Source: DATJGR01 sp963787045
GTDB lineage: Bacteria > Pseudomonadota > Gammaproteobacteria > Pseudomonadales > Azotimanducaceae
Direction of reading: 5' to 3'
Assembly (NCBI GenBank): GCA_963787045.1
Contig: CAWBBR010000036.1
Location: 124,001 to 188,000 of the forward strand
DNA: 64,000 nucleotides
Shown: positions 16,696-24,929 of the stretch, in pieces
How the letters are laid out: each line of letters begins with the position of its first letter
Numbering within the stretch: position 1 is the stretch's first letter
Position numbers and translations under genes: made by a program
Notes under the pieces: generated by a model
What the model was told of the DNA's origin: nothing
The model's database searches: none
The model's input: the letters and a program-made list of their open reading frames with translations, nothing else

Positions 16696-17133
16696 TCAGC
16701 CCGCGCCGGTCGCTTCCGGAGCGGGTGCAGCGGCGGGGTCGAGGCGCACCAGTCGGCGAGGGGGAAATCCGGTCAGCACGCGGATCATCGTCGGGAGACT
16801 GTGCTCGGCATTCACGCGATCGAACTCCGCGCCGGTGACCGGAACCGCGACGTAAGCCTGAGTCTTGCCGTCCCACGTCACGTCCACCTGCGGATGCGCC
16901 AGCACTTCGTTGTACCAGCGCCGCGGCCAATGATTGGCGGCAACGTACAGCTTGCCATCGCTCTCGAGACGCGCCACGACGCGCTGTTTCGCGTTGCCGT
17001 TGTCGTCCTGTGTGGCGATCACCATCGTGCTCTGGTCTTTAGGTTGGAAGTAGCCGATCAGAGACTCGAATCCGGCGACCACGCCGGCATAGACGAAGAA
17101 CAGAATCACAACGACTTTGACGGCGGTTTTCAT
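16696..17133 (-). CDS. Membrane-anchored Ddn-like (nitroreductase/quinone reductase split-barrel) protein
   Basis: 145 residues. An N-terminal anchor (VVVILFFVYAGVVAGFESLIGYF) is followed by a small barrel with VVARLESDGKLYVAANHWPRRWYNEVLAHPQVDVTWDG. The PxxWYNxxxAxPxV pattern resembles the deazaflavin (F420)-dependent nitroreductase family, although a deazaflavin cofactor is not expected in most Gammaproteobacteria, so it may use FMN or only share the fold. It converges on the TauD pair and lies 45 bases after yghU on the same strand. Confidence 0.68.
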   Translation of the reverse strand: MKTAVKVVVILFFVYAGVVAGFESLIGYFQPKDQSTMVIATQDDNGNAKQRVVARLESDGKLYVAANHWPRRWYNEVLAHPQVDVTWDGKTQAYVAVPVTGAEFDRVNAEHSLPTMIRVLTGFPPRRLVRLDPAAAPAPEATGAG

Positions 17134-17177
17134 TGCATTTCTCCAGTAGGTGCGGCGGCGATCTCCGGGACGCGTCG

Positions 17178-18023
17178 TTACTTCGGGTCGAAGTCGCGGG
17201 CGCTGTGCCGCTCGACCACGCGCTCCGCTTCAGGTCCCCAGGGTCGGTTGACGCGGCGACCGCGTTGCACGGCCGGGCGCTGTTCGATCTCGGTCGCCCA
17301 TCGCACGACGTTCGTGTAGCTCGCTACCTCGAGAAACTCCGCGGCTTCGTAGATGTTGTGCAGCACGAGCGCGCCGTACCACGGGTATGTCGCCATATCG
17401 GCGATGGTGTATTCGTCGCCGCCGAGGTATCTGCGGTCGGCGAGGTTGCGGTTCAGCACGTCGAGTTGTCGTTTCGCTTCCATCGCGTACCGGTCGATCG
17501 GGTACTGCATCTTCGACGGCGCATACGCATAGAAGTGGCCGAAGCCGCCGCCCAGGAACGGCGCGCTGCCCATCTGCCAGAACAACCAGGACAGGCACTC
17601 CGCGCGCGCACTCGGGTCGGTGGGCATGAACGCGCCGAATTTCTCGGCGAGATACACGAGGATCGCGCCGGATTCGAATACGCGGGTCGGCTTCGGCGTG
17701 CTGCGGTCGACCAGCGCCGGAATCTTCGAGTTCGGATTGATCGCGACGAAGCCGCTGCCGAACTGGCTGCCGTCGCCGATGTTGACCGTGTACGCGTCGT
17801 ACTCGGCGCCGCTGAAGCCACGCTGCAGCAGTTCCTCGAGCATCACCGTCACCTTCACGCCGTTCGGCGTCGCCAGCGAGTACAGCTGCAAAGGATGCTC
17901 ACCTACCGGCAACTCTTTCTCGTGAGTGGCGCCGGCGACGGGTCGATTGATGTTGGCGAAGCGTCCTCCGTTGGCCTGATCCCACTTCCAGACTTTCGGC
18001 GGTACGTACTCGGAATCGCTCAC
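17178..18023 (-). CDS. yghU: Glutathione-dependent disulfide-bond oxidoreductase YghU
   Basis: 281 residues of the nu-class glutathione S-transferase YghU. The match to the enterobacterial protein is close throughout: VWKWDQANGGRFANINRPV, THEKELPVGEHPLQLYS, INPNSKIPALVD, VFESGAILVYLAEKFG, APFLGGGFGHFYAYAP and GDEYTIADMATYPWYG. YghU binds two glutathiones and reduces disulfides or organic peroxides in the cytoplasm. The GTG at 18023 is chosen because AAGAGGT sits seven bases before it; an upstream in-frame TTG has no such site. It diverges from a VOC gene. Confidence 0.95.
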   Translation of the reverse strand: MSDSEYVPPKVWKWDQANGGRFANINRPVAGATHEKELPVGEHPLQLYSLATPNGVKVTVMLEELLQRGFSGAEYDAYTVNIGDGSQFGSGFVAINPNSKIPALVDRSTPKPTRVFESGAILVYLAEKFGAFMPTDPSARAECLSWLFWQMGSAPFLGGGFGHFYAYAPSKMQYPIDRYAMEAKRQLDVLNRNLADRRYLGGDEYTIADMATYPWYGALVLHNIYEAAEFLEVASYTNVVRWATEIEQRPAVQRGRRVNRPWGPEAERVVERHSARDFDPK

Positions 18024-18171
18024 GGTGTGACCTCTTGTCAATTGACGGAATGCTCAGACGGTGTCGCGAAGCCGCGTATCAGTCAACCGGCTTTCGCCGT
18101 CGAGGCTATCCATTCGAGGGGCGAGTGTCGGTTACCATGCCGCTTCCGAAAAACCCAACTGAGGACGAACC

Positions 18172-18537
18172 ATGTTCAGCCATGTGATGGTCGGCGTTAG
18201 CGACCTGGAAGCATCGAGGAAGTTCTACGACGCGGTGCTCGGCACGCTCGGCATCGGTCCCGGCGTCGCCAACAAGAACCGGTATTTCTACCGCAGCCCC
18301 ACCGGCATGTTCGGGATCACCACGCCGATCAACGGTAAACCGGCCACTTACGCGAACGGCGGCACGATCGGATTCGCAGTGAAATCGGCCGAGCAGGGCG
18401 CGGCGTTCCATGCGGCCGGAGTCGCGAACGGCGGTGTGACGTGTGAAGACCCGCCGGGCTTTCGCGACAAGACCTACCTCGCTTATCTGCGCGATCCCGA
18501 CGGCAACAAGCTCTGCGCACTCTTCCGCCAAAGCTGA
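18172..18537 (+). CDS. Glyoxalase/VOC-family protein
   Basis: 121 residues: FSHVMVGVSDLEASRKFYDAVLGTLGI at the start, FAVKSAEQGAAFHAAGVANGGV in the middle and YLAYLRDPDGNKLCALFR at the end, the two halves of one VOC module. The usual final Glu ligand position reads Cys (KLCAL), as in the DPDGNKLCA subgroup. Members include glutathione-dependent lyases, and a divergent YghU gene next door would fit a detoxification role, but no substrate is shown. GAGGA precedes the ATG. Confidence 0.85.
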   Translation: MFSHVMVGVSDLEASRKFYDAVLGTLGIGPGVANKNRYFYRSPTGMFGITTPINGKPATYANGGTIGFAVKSAEQGAAFHAAGVANGGVTCEDPPGFRDKTYLAYLRDPDGNKLCALFRQS

Positions 18538-18559
18538 TCAGTTCACGCAAGGATCGTCC

Positions 18560-19576
18560 ATGAAACGCAATCGTCTGGGCCGTAGCGGCATCGTCGTATC
18601 GGAAATCTGCATGGGCACGATGACGTTCGGCTCGATGGCGGACGAAAAAGCTGCGATCGAAGTGCTCGATCGCAGCTTCGACGCCGGCATCGATTTCTAC
18701 GACACCGCCGAAAACTATCCGGTACCGCCCGATCCGAGTTATGCCGGTCGCACCGAGGAAATCCTCGGCCGCTGGATGAAGACCAAACCGCGCGACGCAC
18801 TGATCATCGCGACGAAAGTGTCCGGCCCGAGCCACGGCTGGATCAAAGCGGCGGTGCGTTCCGGCATGACCACGCTCGACCGTCACAACGTCATGCGCGC
18901 GGTGGAAGCGAGCCTTACGAAACTGCAGACCGACTACATCGATCTGTACCAGACGCATTGGCCCGACCACGGCGCGCGTTACGAAGAAACGCTGGATGCG
19001 CTCGACGAGCTGGTGCGCGTGGGCAAAGTCCGCGTGATCGGTTGCAGCAACGAAACCACCTGGGGACTCACGAAGAGCCTCGCCGTTTCCGAGATGAACG
19101 GCTTCGCGCGCTACGAGACGATCCAGAACAACTTCAGCCTCAACAACCGGCGCTTCGAGGACGAACTCGCACAAGCATGCCGGCGAGAGCAGGTCAGCCT
19201 GATTCCGTATTCGCCGCTCGCCGGCGGCGTGTTGTCGGGCAAGTACAACGACGGCGCTCAGCCGCAAGGCGCGCGGTTCACGAACTATCGAAATGCAGGG
19301 GCGCGTCAGGCGGCGATGGTGAACCGGTTCATCAACGAGAAATCGCTGGCGTCCACCGCGCGGTTCAAGGCGATCGCGGAGGAGGCGGGGATGTCCGTCG
19401 TCACGCTTGCAACGGCGTGGAGCAAACAACACGACTTCGTTGCATCGACCATCGTCGGCGTAACGCGCGCGTCGCAGTTGCCGGAGATCCTCGCGGCGGC
19501 GGATCTCACGCTCAGTGCCGACGTGATGAAGAAGATCGATGCGGTGACGAAGGAGATCCTCTATCCCATGGGATGA
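18560..19576 (+). CDS. Aldo/keto reductase
   Basis: 338 residues of the NADPH-dependent TIM-barrel aldo/keto reductase family. Motifs: GRSGIVVSEICMGTMTFG, the catalytic DTAENY with its Tyr, KVSGPSHGW, QTHWPD with the catalytic His, RVIGCSNETTW and PLAGGVLSGKY. It resembles the Tas/YajO branch. The start at 18560 gives the typical MKRNRLGRSG N-terminus and lies 23 bases after the VOC gene, so the two may be co-transcribed. The physiological aldehyde or ketone is unknown. It converges on an SDR gene. Confidence 0.92.
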   Translation: MKRNRLGRSGIVVSEICMGTMTFGSMADEKAAIEVLDRSFDAGIDFYDTAENYPVPPDPSYAGRTEEILGRWMKTKPRDALIIATKVSGPSHGWIKAAVRSGMTTLDRHNVMRAVEASLTKLQTDYIDLYQTHWPDHGARYEETLDALDELVRVGKVRVIGCSNETTWGLTKSLAVSEMNGFARYETIQNNFSLNNRRFEDELAQACRREQVSLIPYSPLAGGVLSGKYNDGAQPQGARFTNYRNAGARQAAMVNRFINEKSLASTARFKAIAEEAGMSVVTLATAWSKQHDFVASTIVGVTRASQLPEILAAADLTLSADVMKKIDAVTKEILYPMG

Positions 19577-19602
19577 GGCTACCCGATGGGATGACGTGTC
19601 GG

Positions 19603-20430
19603 TCAGACCTCGGGGTCGAGCATCGGCGTCCAGTTGTCCATGTAGTAGCCGCCGTCGGCGATGATCGACGCGCCGTTGATGTAGCGCGCTGCCGGCGAGC
19701 AGAGGAAGGCGCAGATACCGGCGACTTCCGACGTTTCCCCGAGCCGGTGTGCCGGAATGTCCTTGATGGCCACCGCTTCGTAGTTCTCGATGTCGGAGTA
19801 TGCGAACTCTTCCTCGCGGACACCGGCCGTTGCGATCGTCCCGGGCGCCAGCGAATTGATCGTTACGCCTTTGCGCGCCCAGTAGTACGCGAGCGAACGG
19901 GTCATGCTGACGACGCCTGCGCGCGCGGCGCCGGAATGCACGAACGGCGGCGCGCCGCGATCGAACGAATAGATGTGCACGATGCTGACGATCGCGCCAA
20001 AGCCGCGTTCGACCATGTGCTTACCGACGCGGCTCGTCACGTTCCAGGTGCCGTTCAGATTCAGATCGACCACCGAGCGCCAACCGTTGTCGCTGATGTC
20101 GAACGGCCGCGCCGGGAATTGACCGCCCGCGTTGTTGATCAGGAAATCGATCTTGCCGAACTTCGCGATTGCGGCCGCGACCAGCGCGTCTACTTCTTCG
20201 GGTTTGCGCACGTTGGTGACCTGCGCGAGACAGCGTCGCCCCAACGCTTCGATGTCGCTTGCGGTGGCGGTGAGGTTTTCGGCGTTGCGGCTCGCAATGA
20301 TCAGATCGGCGCCGAGGCCTGCGAATGCCAACGCGATTTCGCGGCCGATGCCTCTACCGCCGCCGGTGACCAATGCGGTGCGTCCCTCGAACAGATTGGG
20401 TGCGAAGGTCGACAGCGGTGCGATTTCCAT
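19603..20430 (-). CDS. Short-chain dehydrogenase/reductase lacking the canonical YxxxK
   Basis: 275 residues. The cofactor motif TGGGRGIG (22-29) and NNAGG are normal, and the C-terminus (NSLAPGTIATAG, INGASIIADGGYYMDN) is typical of an SDR. The active-site region reads IVSIVHIYSFDRGAPPFVHSGAARAGV. Aligned on the final AGV, Ser and Arg stand where Tyr and Lys of YxxxK belong. 2,4-dienoyl-CoA reductase and citronellol-dehydrogenase-like SDRs have similar HxGAA(K/R) sequences, so a dienoyl-CoA-reductase-like role is possible. The following NTF2-like gene diverges from it. Confidence 0.88.
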   Translation of the reverse strand: MEIAPLSTFAPNLFEGRTALVTGGGRGIGREIALAFAGLGADLIIASRNAENLTATASDIEALGRRCLAQVTNVRKPEEVDALVAAAIAKFGKIDFLINNAGGQFPARPFDISDNGWRSVVDLNLNGTWNVTSRVGKHMVERGFGAIVSIVHIYSFDRGAPPFVHSGAARAGVVSMTRSLAYYWARKGVTINSLAPGTIATAGVREEEFAYSDIENYEAVAIKDIPAHRLGETSEVAGICAFLCSPAARYINGASIIADGGYYMDNWTPMLDPEV

Positions 20431-20469
20431 GGATATTCCTCAGCCCGACGAATCAACGATGGTACCGCA

Positions 20470-20943
20470 ATGATCAGGTCGACTCAGGCGTTGTTGTTAG
20501 CGTTGTTGCTCGCGTTCGCGATGATCGCTGGCGTGACCGCTCGAGCGGACGACGCGGCGAACGAGTCCGCGAATGCGGCCGCGCGCGGCGTGATGGATGC
20601 GTTCATGGCGGCGTTCAATGCGAAAGACGGCGCGGCGTGGGCAGACACGTTGCTGTACCCCCACGTGCGGTTCGCCGGCGGAAAGGTCACCACGTTTCCC
20701 GATCGCGCGGCGTTCATTGCCGCGAACCACATCGACGCGCTGATCGCCGGCGAGGGATGGGATCACAGCAAGTGGGACTCGATGCAGATCGTGCAGAGTT
20801 CGCCGAACAAGGTGCACATCGCGGTCGAGTTCTCGCGTTATCACAAAGACGGCACCAAGTACGCGAGTTATCCGTCGCTGTACATCGTCGAGCAGGTCGA
20901 CGGCAAATGGGGCATTCGCGCGCGTTCGAGTTTCGCGCCGTAG
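20470..20943 (+). CDS. Secreted NTF2/SnoaL-like protein
   Basis: 157 residues. A signal peptide (LLLALLLAFAMIAGVTARA) precedes an NTF2-like cone fold: ARGVMDAFMAAFNAKDGAAWADTLLYPHVRFAGGKVTTFPDRAAFIA and ASYPSLYIVEQVDGKWGIRARSSFAP. Members are isomerases, hydrolases or ligand-binding proteins, and a missing catalytic signature prevents a choice. The start at 20470 is set by the signal peptide. It lies 31 bases before the cystathionine enzyme gene on the same strand. Confidence 0.75.
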   Translation: MIRSTQALLLALLLAFAMIAGVTARADDAANESANAAARGVMDAFMAAFNAKDGAAWADTLLYPHVRFAGGKVTTFPDRAAFIAANHIDALIAGEGWDHSKWDSMQIVQSSPNKVHIAVEFSRYHKDGTKYASYPSLYIVEQVDGKWGIRARSSFAP

Positions 20944-20974
20944 ACCCTTAGATAAGAGCAGGGAGAAGCAGCAA

Positions 20975-22138
20975 ATGGACTGGTCCGACGACGAGTTCGG
21001 ATTCGAGACGCGCGCGATTCACGCCGGCCAGGCGCCGGATCCGACCACCGGCGCGATCATCACGCCGCTGTATCTGACCTCCACGTACGCGCATTCGACG
21101 CCGGGTGTGCATCAGGGTTACGACTACACGCGCAGCGGCAATCCGACGCGCCGCGCGTTCGAAGACTGCGTTGCGAATCTCGAAGGCGCGCGATACGGCT
21201 TTGCGATGGCTTCGGGATCGGTCGGCACCGCCACGATCGTTCACCTGCTGTCGGCCGGCGATCACGTCGTGGCGTGCGACGACATGTACGGCGGCAGCTA
21301 CCGGCTGTTCGAACGGGTGTTCAAGCAGCAAGGCATCGAGTTCAGCTACGTCGACATGGCCGACCCCAACAATCTCGCTAAGGCGATGCGGAAGAACACG
21401 CGCCTGGTCTGGGTCGAGACGCCGAGCAATCCGCTGCTGAAAGTGGTCGACATTGCGAAAGCGGCCGACGTCGCGCACGCCTCCGGCGCGTTGCTCGCCG
21501 TGGACAACACGTTCATGAGTCCGTATTTCCAGCGGCCGATCGCACTGGGCGCCGACCTCGTGATGCACTCGACCACGAAGTACATCAACGGCCACAGCGA
21601 CCTCGTTGGCGGCGTACTGATCACCAACGACGAAGCGCTGGCGGAGCGGCTCAGATTCCTGAGCAACGCGATCGGCGGCATTCAAAGCACGTTCGACGCG
21701 TTCATGTGCTTGCGCAGCCTGAAGACGCTGGCGGTCCGCATGAAGGCGCACGAATCCAACGCGCTCGCGGTGGCGCGCTTCCTGGAGGCGCATCCAAAAG
21801 TTGCGGCGGTCCGTTTCACGGGATTGCCGAGTCATCCGCAGCATGAGCTTGCGAATCGGCAGATGACCGGCCACGGCGGCATGCTGACGTGCAACGTCGC
21901 GGGCGACCTCGATGCGACGCGGCGGTTCCTGTCGTCGGTGCGCGTATTCGCGCTGGCCGAGAGCCTGGGCGGCGTCGAGTCGCTGATCGAACACCCGGCG
22001 ATCATGACGCACGCGAGCCTGCCGCAGGCCGTGCGCGAGCAACTCGGCATCGGCGACAACCTGGTGCGGATATCCGTCGGCATCGAAGCCGAAGCGGATC
22101 TGCTGCGCGACCTCGACCGCGCGCTCGCGGTGGTGTGA
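20975..22138 (+). CDS. Cystathionine gamma-synthase/gamma-lyase-type PLP enzyme
   Basis: 387 residues of the Cys/Met-metabolism PLP family. Motifs include YTRSGNPTRRAFEDCVANLEGARYGFAMASG, VETPSNPLLKVVDI, LAVDNTFMSPYFQRP and the PLP-lysine context HSTTKYINGHSDLVGG. The C-terminal SLGGVESLIEHPAIMTHAS is shared by MetB and cystathionine gamma-lyase. Sequence cannot decide between synthase (methionine synthesis) and lyase (cysteine from methionine). Its stop overlaps the start of the next gene (TGATG). A purine-rich AGGGAGAAGC precedes the ATG. Confidence 0.92.
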   Translation: MDWSDDEFGFETRAIHAGQAPDPTTGAIITPLYLTSTYAHSTPGVHQGYDYTRSGNPTRRAFEDCVANLEGARYGFAMASGSVGTATIVHLLSAGDHVVACDDMYGGSYRLFERVFKQQGIEFSYVDMADPNNLAKAMRKNTRLVWVETPSNPLLKVVDIAKAADVAHASGALLAVDNTFMSPYFQRPIALGADLVMHSTTKYINGHSDLVGGVLITNDEALAERLRFLSNAIGGIQSTFDAFMCLRSLKTLAVRMKAHESNALAVARFLEAHPKVAAVRFTGLPSHPQHELANRQMTGHGGMLTCNVAGDLDATRRFLSSVRVFALAESLGGVESLIEHPAIMTHASLPQAVREQLGIGDNLVRISVGIEAEADLLRDLDRALAVV

Positions 22139-22566
22139 TGCTGATCGACGACATCGACCTTCACATCGAGGAAGCGGGCTCCATCGACCGCGCCGCGATC
22201 GTGCCCGGGATGTATCTCGCGTGGTGCGTGAACCTGCAGCTCGTCGCGCCGAAGCTCGAGGCGTCGTTCGGACGCGAGGTGTTGCGGCTCAAATACCGGG
22301 AGCTGACCCCTGCAGCATTCTTTCTGAAGGTCGGGCACGGCCGGCTGACGGACGACCTGCTGTCGGAACAGGGCAGCGCGTTCGCGGCGCAGCACTACGC
22401 GCAGTTCCGCAGCGACACGGCAGCGTCCTTGTACGACGCAAAGGACGATTGGAATACCTACGACTCGATTGCGCCGGCATTGACGAAGGCGTATTACGCC
22501 TTCGCAGAAGGCGGCCGCAAATCGACGCGGCCGGCCAAACACTGGTGGCAGGGCTGGCGTTCGTGA
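22138..22566 (+). CDS. Conserved hypothetical protein, coupled to the cystathionine enzyme gene
   Basis: 142 residues, soluble, acidic, with no motif I recognise. It begins MLIDDIDLHIEEAGSIDRAAIVPGMYLAWCVNLQLV and ends in a Trp-rich KHWWQGWRS; aromatic pairs (YYAF, WNTY) are frequent. The start codon overlaps the stop of the PLP-enzyme gene, which indicates translational coupling and real coding. DUF427 and GNAT genes follow on the same strand. Function unknown. Confidence 0.75.
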   Translation: MLIDDIDLHIEEAGSIDRAAIVPGMYLAWCVNLQLVAPKLEASFGREVLRLKYRELTPAAFFLKVGHGRLTDDLLSEQGSAFAAQHYAQFRSDTAASLYDAKDDWNTYDSIAPALTKAYYAFAEGGRKSTRPAKHWWQGWRS

Positions 22567-22582
22567 CGATCGGGAGGGTGCG

Positions 22583-23137
22583 ATGCTGCGACCGACACCT
22601 GAAGTCGAATCGGCTCGGCGACGTTGGAAGTTCCGCGGCGAAGTGCGCCCGGATTTCGCGCATGCCGACGCCGCACACGAAGAATCGGTTTGGGACTATC
22701 CAAGACCACCGATGATCGTTCCCGACACGCGGCTGGTGCAGGTATTTGCCGAAGGCTCGTTGATCGCCGATTCGCGCGACTGTGTGCGGGTGTTGGAGAC
22801 GGCGAGCCCACCGGCGTTCTACCTGCCGCCCGACGACGTCGAATGGGACGCGCTCGAAGCGACCGACGTGCGCACGGCCTGCGAATGGAAAGGCATCGCG
22901 ACTGCGTATGACGTGATCGTCGACGGCGAGCGGGTGGTCGGCGCTGCCTGGAGCTACGTCGAGGTCTATCCCGACTACAAAGATCTCCTCGGCTGGGTTG
23001 GCTTCTACCCGGGTCTCGTCAGTTGCTTCGTCGAACGCGAGACCGTGTATCCGCAGCCCGGCGGCTACTACGGCGGTTGGGTTACCCGAGAGATCATCGG
23101 CCCGTTCAAAGGCCCGGCGGGCACAGAAGACTGGTGA
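22583..23137 (+). CDS. DUF427-family protein
   Basis: 184 residues with the DUF427 pattern: VWDYPRPPMIVPDTRLVQVFAEGSLIADS, FYLPPDDVEWDALE, CEWKGIATAYDV, AAWSYVEVYPDYKDLLGWVGFYPG and the closing YPQPGGYYGGWVTREIIGPFKG. The function of the family is not established. The GNAT gene begins in its last four bases (GTGA overlap), so the pair is translated together. GGGAGG stands before the ATG. Confidence 0.88.
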   Translation: MLRPTPEVESARRRWKFRGEVRPDFAHADAAHEESVWDYPRPPMIVPDTRLVQVFAEGSLIADSRDCVRVLETASPPAFYLPPDDVEWDALEATDVRTACEWKGIATAYDVIVDGERVVGAAWSYVEVYPDYKDLLGWVGFYPGLVSCFVERETVYPQPGGYYGGWVTREIIGPFKGPAGTEDW

Positions 23138-23616
23138 AGAATTTCGACCCTCGCGATGCGCGGATTCTGCGACCGTATCCGGAAGAATTGCCGTGGGAAC
23201 TGCTGCTCGACGCCGATCCGTCGCGGACGCGCGTCGAGAGCTATCTCTCCGACACGCTGACGCGGATCGCCAAACGCGACGAAGACGTGATCGGCGTGTA
23301 TGCGCTCAAGCAGATGGATGCGATCACGTTCGAGCTGATGAACATTGCTGTCGCCGAGGCCTATCACGGCACCGGATTGGGTCGGCGGCTGCTCGGCCAC
23401 TCGATCGGCCTCGCCGAATCGAACGGCGCGCGCGTCATCGACGTCGGCACCGGCAACTCGAGCTTCGGCGCGCTGCGGTTCTATCAGCGCGCCGGATTCC
23501 GGATCGTGGGCGTCGAACCGGACTACTTCACCAACAATTACGCTGAGCCGATCGTCGAAGACGGCATTCGATGCGTGGACATGGTCCGGTTGCGGCTCGA
23601 ACTCACGCCGGAGTGA
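23134..23616 (+). CDS. GNAT-family N-acetyltransferase
   Basis: 160 residues from a GTG overlapping the DUF427 stop. The acetyl-CoA-binding signature is AEAYHGTGLGRRLLGHSIGLA, preceded by a beta strand ITFELMNIAV and followed by FYQRAGFRIVG, the classic GNAT C-terminal half. The acceptor is unknown. The final part (YFTNNYAEPIVEDGIRCVDMVRLRLEL) matches GNATs often labelled as small-molecule or ribosomal N-acetyltransferases. The next gene, citrate synthase, converges after 30 bases. Confidence 0.9.
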   Translation: MKNFDPRDARILRPYPEELPWELLLDADPSRTRVESYLSDTLTRIAKRDEDVIGVYALKQMDAITFELMNIAVAEAYHGTGLGRRLLGHSIGLAESNGARVIDVGTGNSSFGALRFYQRAGFRIVGVEPDYFTNNYAEPIVEDGIRCVDMVRLRLELTPE

Positions 23617-23646
23617 CGCAACCGCGCCACTCCGCGTGAGTTGCAC

Positions 23647-24756
23647 CTAAGCCGGCACCACGCCGATGTACTTCGCCGCCGGCCGGATGATGCGGTTGTT
23701 GATGCGGCTCTCGATGAAATGCGCGAGATAACCGTAGACCCGCGCCATCGCGAACGCTGCCGTGAAGAAATCGGTCGGCAGGCCGGCCGCCCGGTACACG
23801 ATGCCCTTGTAGAATTCGAGGTTCGCGTGCAGTTCCGTGCCGCGCTCGGCCATCCGCTCCGTAATTCGCGCTTCGATGGCTTCGAGCGTCAGATACAACG
23901 GCTCCAATGAGGTGCCCTTCGCAAGCTCGGCGGCGAGCGCTTTGACGAAGCGCGCGCGCGGGTCGAGCACCTGATACTCGCGATGGCCCATACCCATGAT
24001 CTTGCGACCGGTCGCCAGACATTCGTCGACGAAATCCGCAGCCTGCGCCGGGTCGCCGACCTCGATCGCCATTTCGAGCGCGGCCTGATCGGCGCCGCCG
24101 TGCAGCGCGCCGTGCAATGCGCCCAGCGCTGCGGCGAGTACGTTCTCGACCGGCGCCAACGTACTCGCAACGACGCGCGCTGCGAACGTGCTCGCGTTGA
24201 AGCTGTGTTCGATCTGCAGGATCTGCGTGACGTTGAATGCGTGCGCCAGTTCGGGCTTCGACGCGAATCCCATCTGCGCGAGGAAGCGGGCGTTCGGATC
24301 GAGCAGGTCGCTCGCACCGGGCAGCGCTTCGCCGCTGCGCAGTCGATGCAACCCGGCGATCAGCGCCGGCAGCTTCGCGGCCACCGTGAATCCGTGCGCC
24401 GCATCGCCGTAGCGCTCGAATTCGGCGGACCGCGACAGTAGCGGCACCAGGCCTTGCAACGCGGCCATCGGATGAACCTTGGTTTTCGCCGCAAGCGTGA
24501 GCAAGCCGGCGTCGTCGTCGGAGAGGCGCGACGCGCGCAGCAGCGCCGTTTCGAACGCGCGGCATTCCGCGGCGGTCGGCTCTTCGCCGGTCAATACCAG
24601 CAACACCACGCGGCTGAACGGCCAATCGATGAGCTGCGTAACGTCGTGACCGCGGTAGCTGAGCCGACCGCGTTCGCCGTCCACCAGCGAGATCTTCGTG
24701 ACGTCCACTTCGACGCCTTCCAGACCTTTCGGCACTTCCATCGCAACCTTTCGCAT
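23647..24756 (-). CDS. Citrate synthase-family enzyme (citrate or 2-methylcitrate synthase)
   Basis: About 369 residues of the type II-like short citrate synthase family. It joins acetyl-CoA or propionyl-CoA to oxaloacetate. The His motif appears as QIEHSFNASTFAARV, the second His in LGALHGALHGGADQAALEM and the third region in MGHREYQVLDPRA. ISLVDGERGRLSYRGHDV is the usual N-terminal signature of this family, and FFTAAFAMARVYGYLAHFIES its C-terminal one. Starts at 24756, 24741 or a GTG at 24768 are all possible. It diverges from a LysR regulator across a spacer with a T-N11-A dyad. Confidence 0.9.
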   Translation of the reverse strand: MRKVAMEVPKGLEGVEVDVTKISLVDGERGRLSYRGHDVTQLIDWPFSRVVLLVLTGEEPTAAECRAFETALLRASRLSDDDAGLLTLAAKTKVHPMAALQGLVPLLSRSAEFERYGDAAHGFTVAAKLPALIAGLHRLRSGEALPGASDLLDPNARFLAQMGFASKPELAHAFNVTQILQIEHSFNASTFAARVVASTLAPVENVLAAALGALHGALHGGADQAALEMAIEVGDPAQAADFVDECLATGRKIMGMGHREYQVLDPRARFVKALAAELAKGTSLEPLYLTLEAIEARITERMAERGTELHANLEFYKGIVYRAAGLPTDFFTAAFAMARVYGYLAHFIESRINNRIIRPAAKYIGVVPA

Positions 24757-24853
24757 GATCTTCCCCACGCACGTTTGTCCGAGCCAACACTACCCCCGCG
24801 CGAAATGTCCGGCGAGCGCGATCGGCTAATGCCGGCATGCGCGGCGCTTAAGT

Positions 24854-24868
24854 ATCAGCGCGGCTGAT
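24854..24868. promoter_or_regulatory. LysR-type T-N11-A operator candidate
   Basis: ATCAGC-GCG-GCTGAT is a perfect inverted repeat of six-base arms and contains T-N11-A (TCAGCGCGGCTGA), the LysR-family recognition pattern. It lies between citrate synthase and the LysR gene, about 62 bases upstream of the LysR ATG. It probably mediates autoregulation and control of the citrate synthase gene. Confidence 0.6.
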
Positions 24869-24929
24869 TGCTCGATAAGTGGTGCGCCCCCTTGCACTGT
24901 GGTTTAGTCGGCGCGGTGGGGGAACGAAC

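Noticed and set aside
18037..18046. GTCAATTGAC palindrome upstream of yghU as an operator
   Set aside because: Ten symmetric bases are weak evidence, it lies beside a start codon with its own ribosome site, and no regulator gene adjoins.
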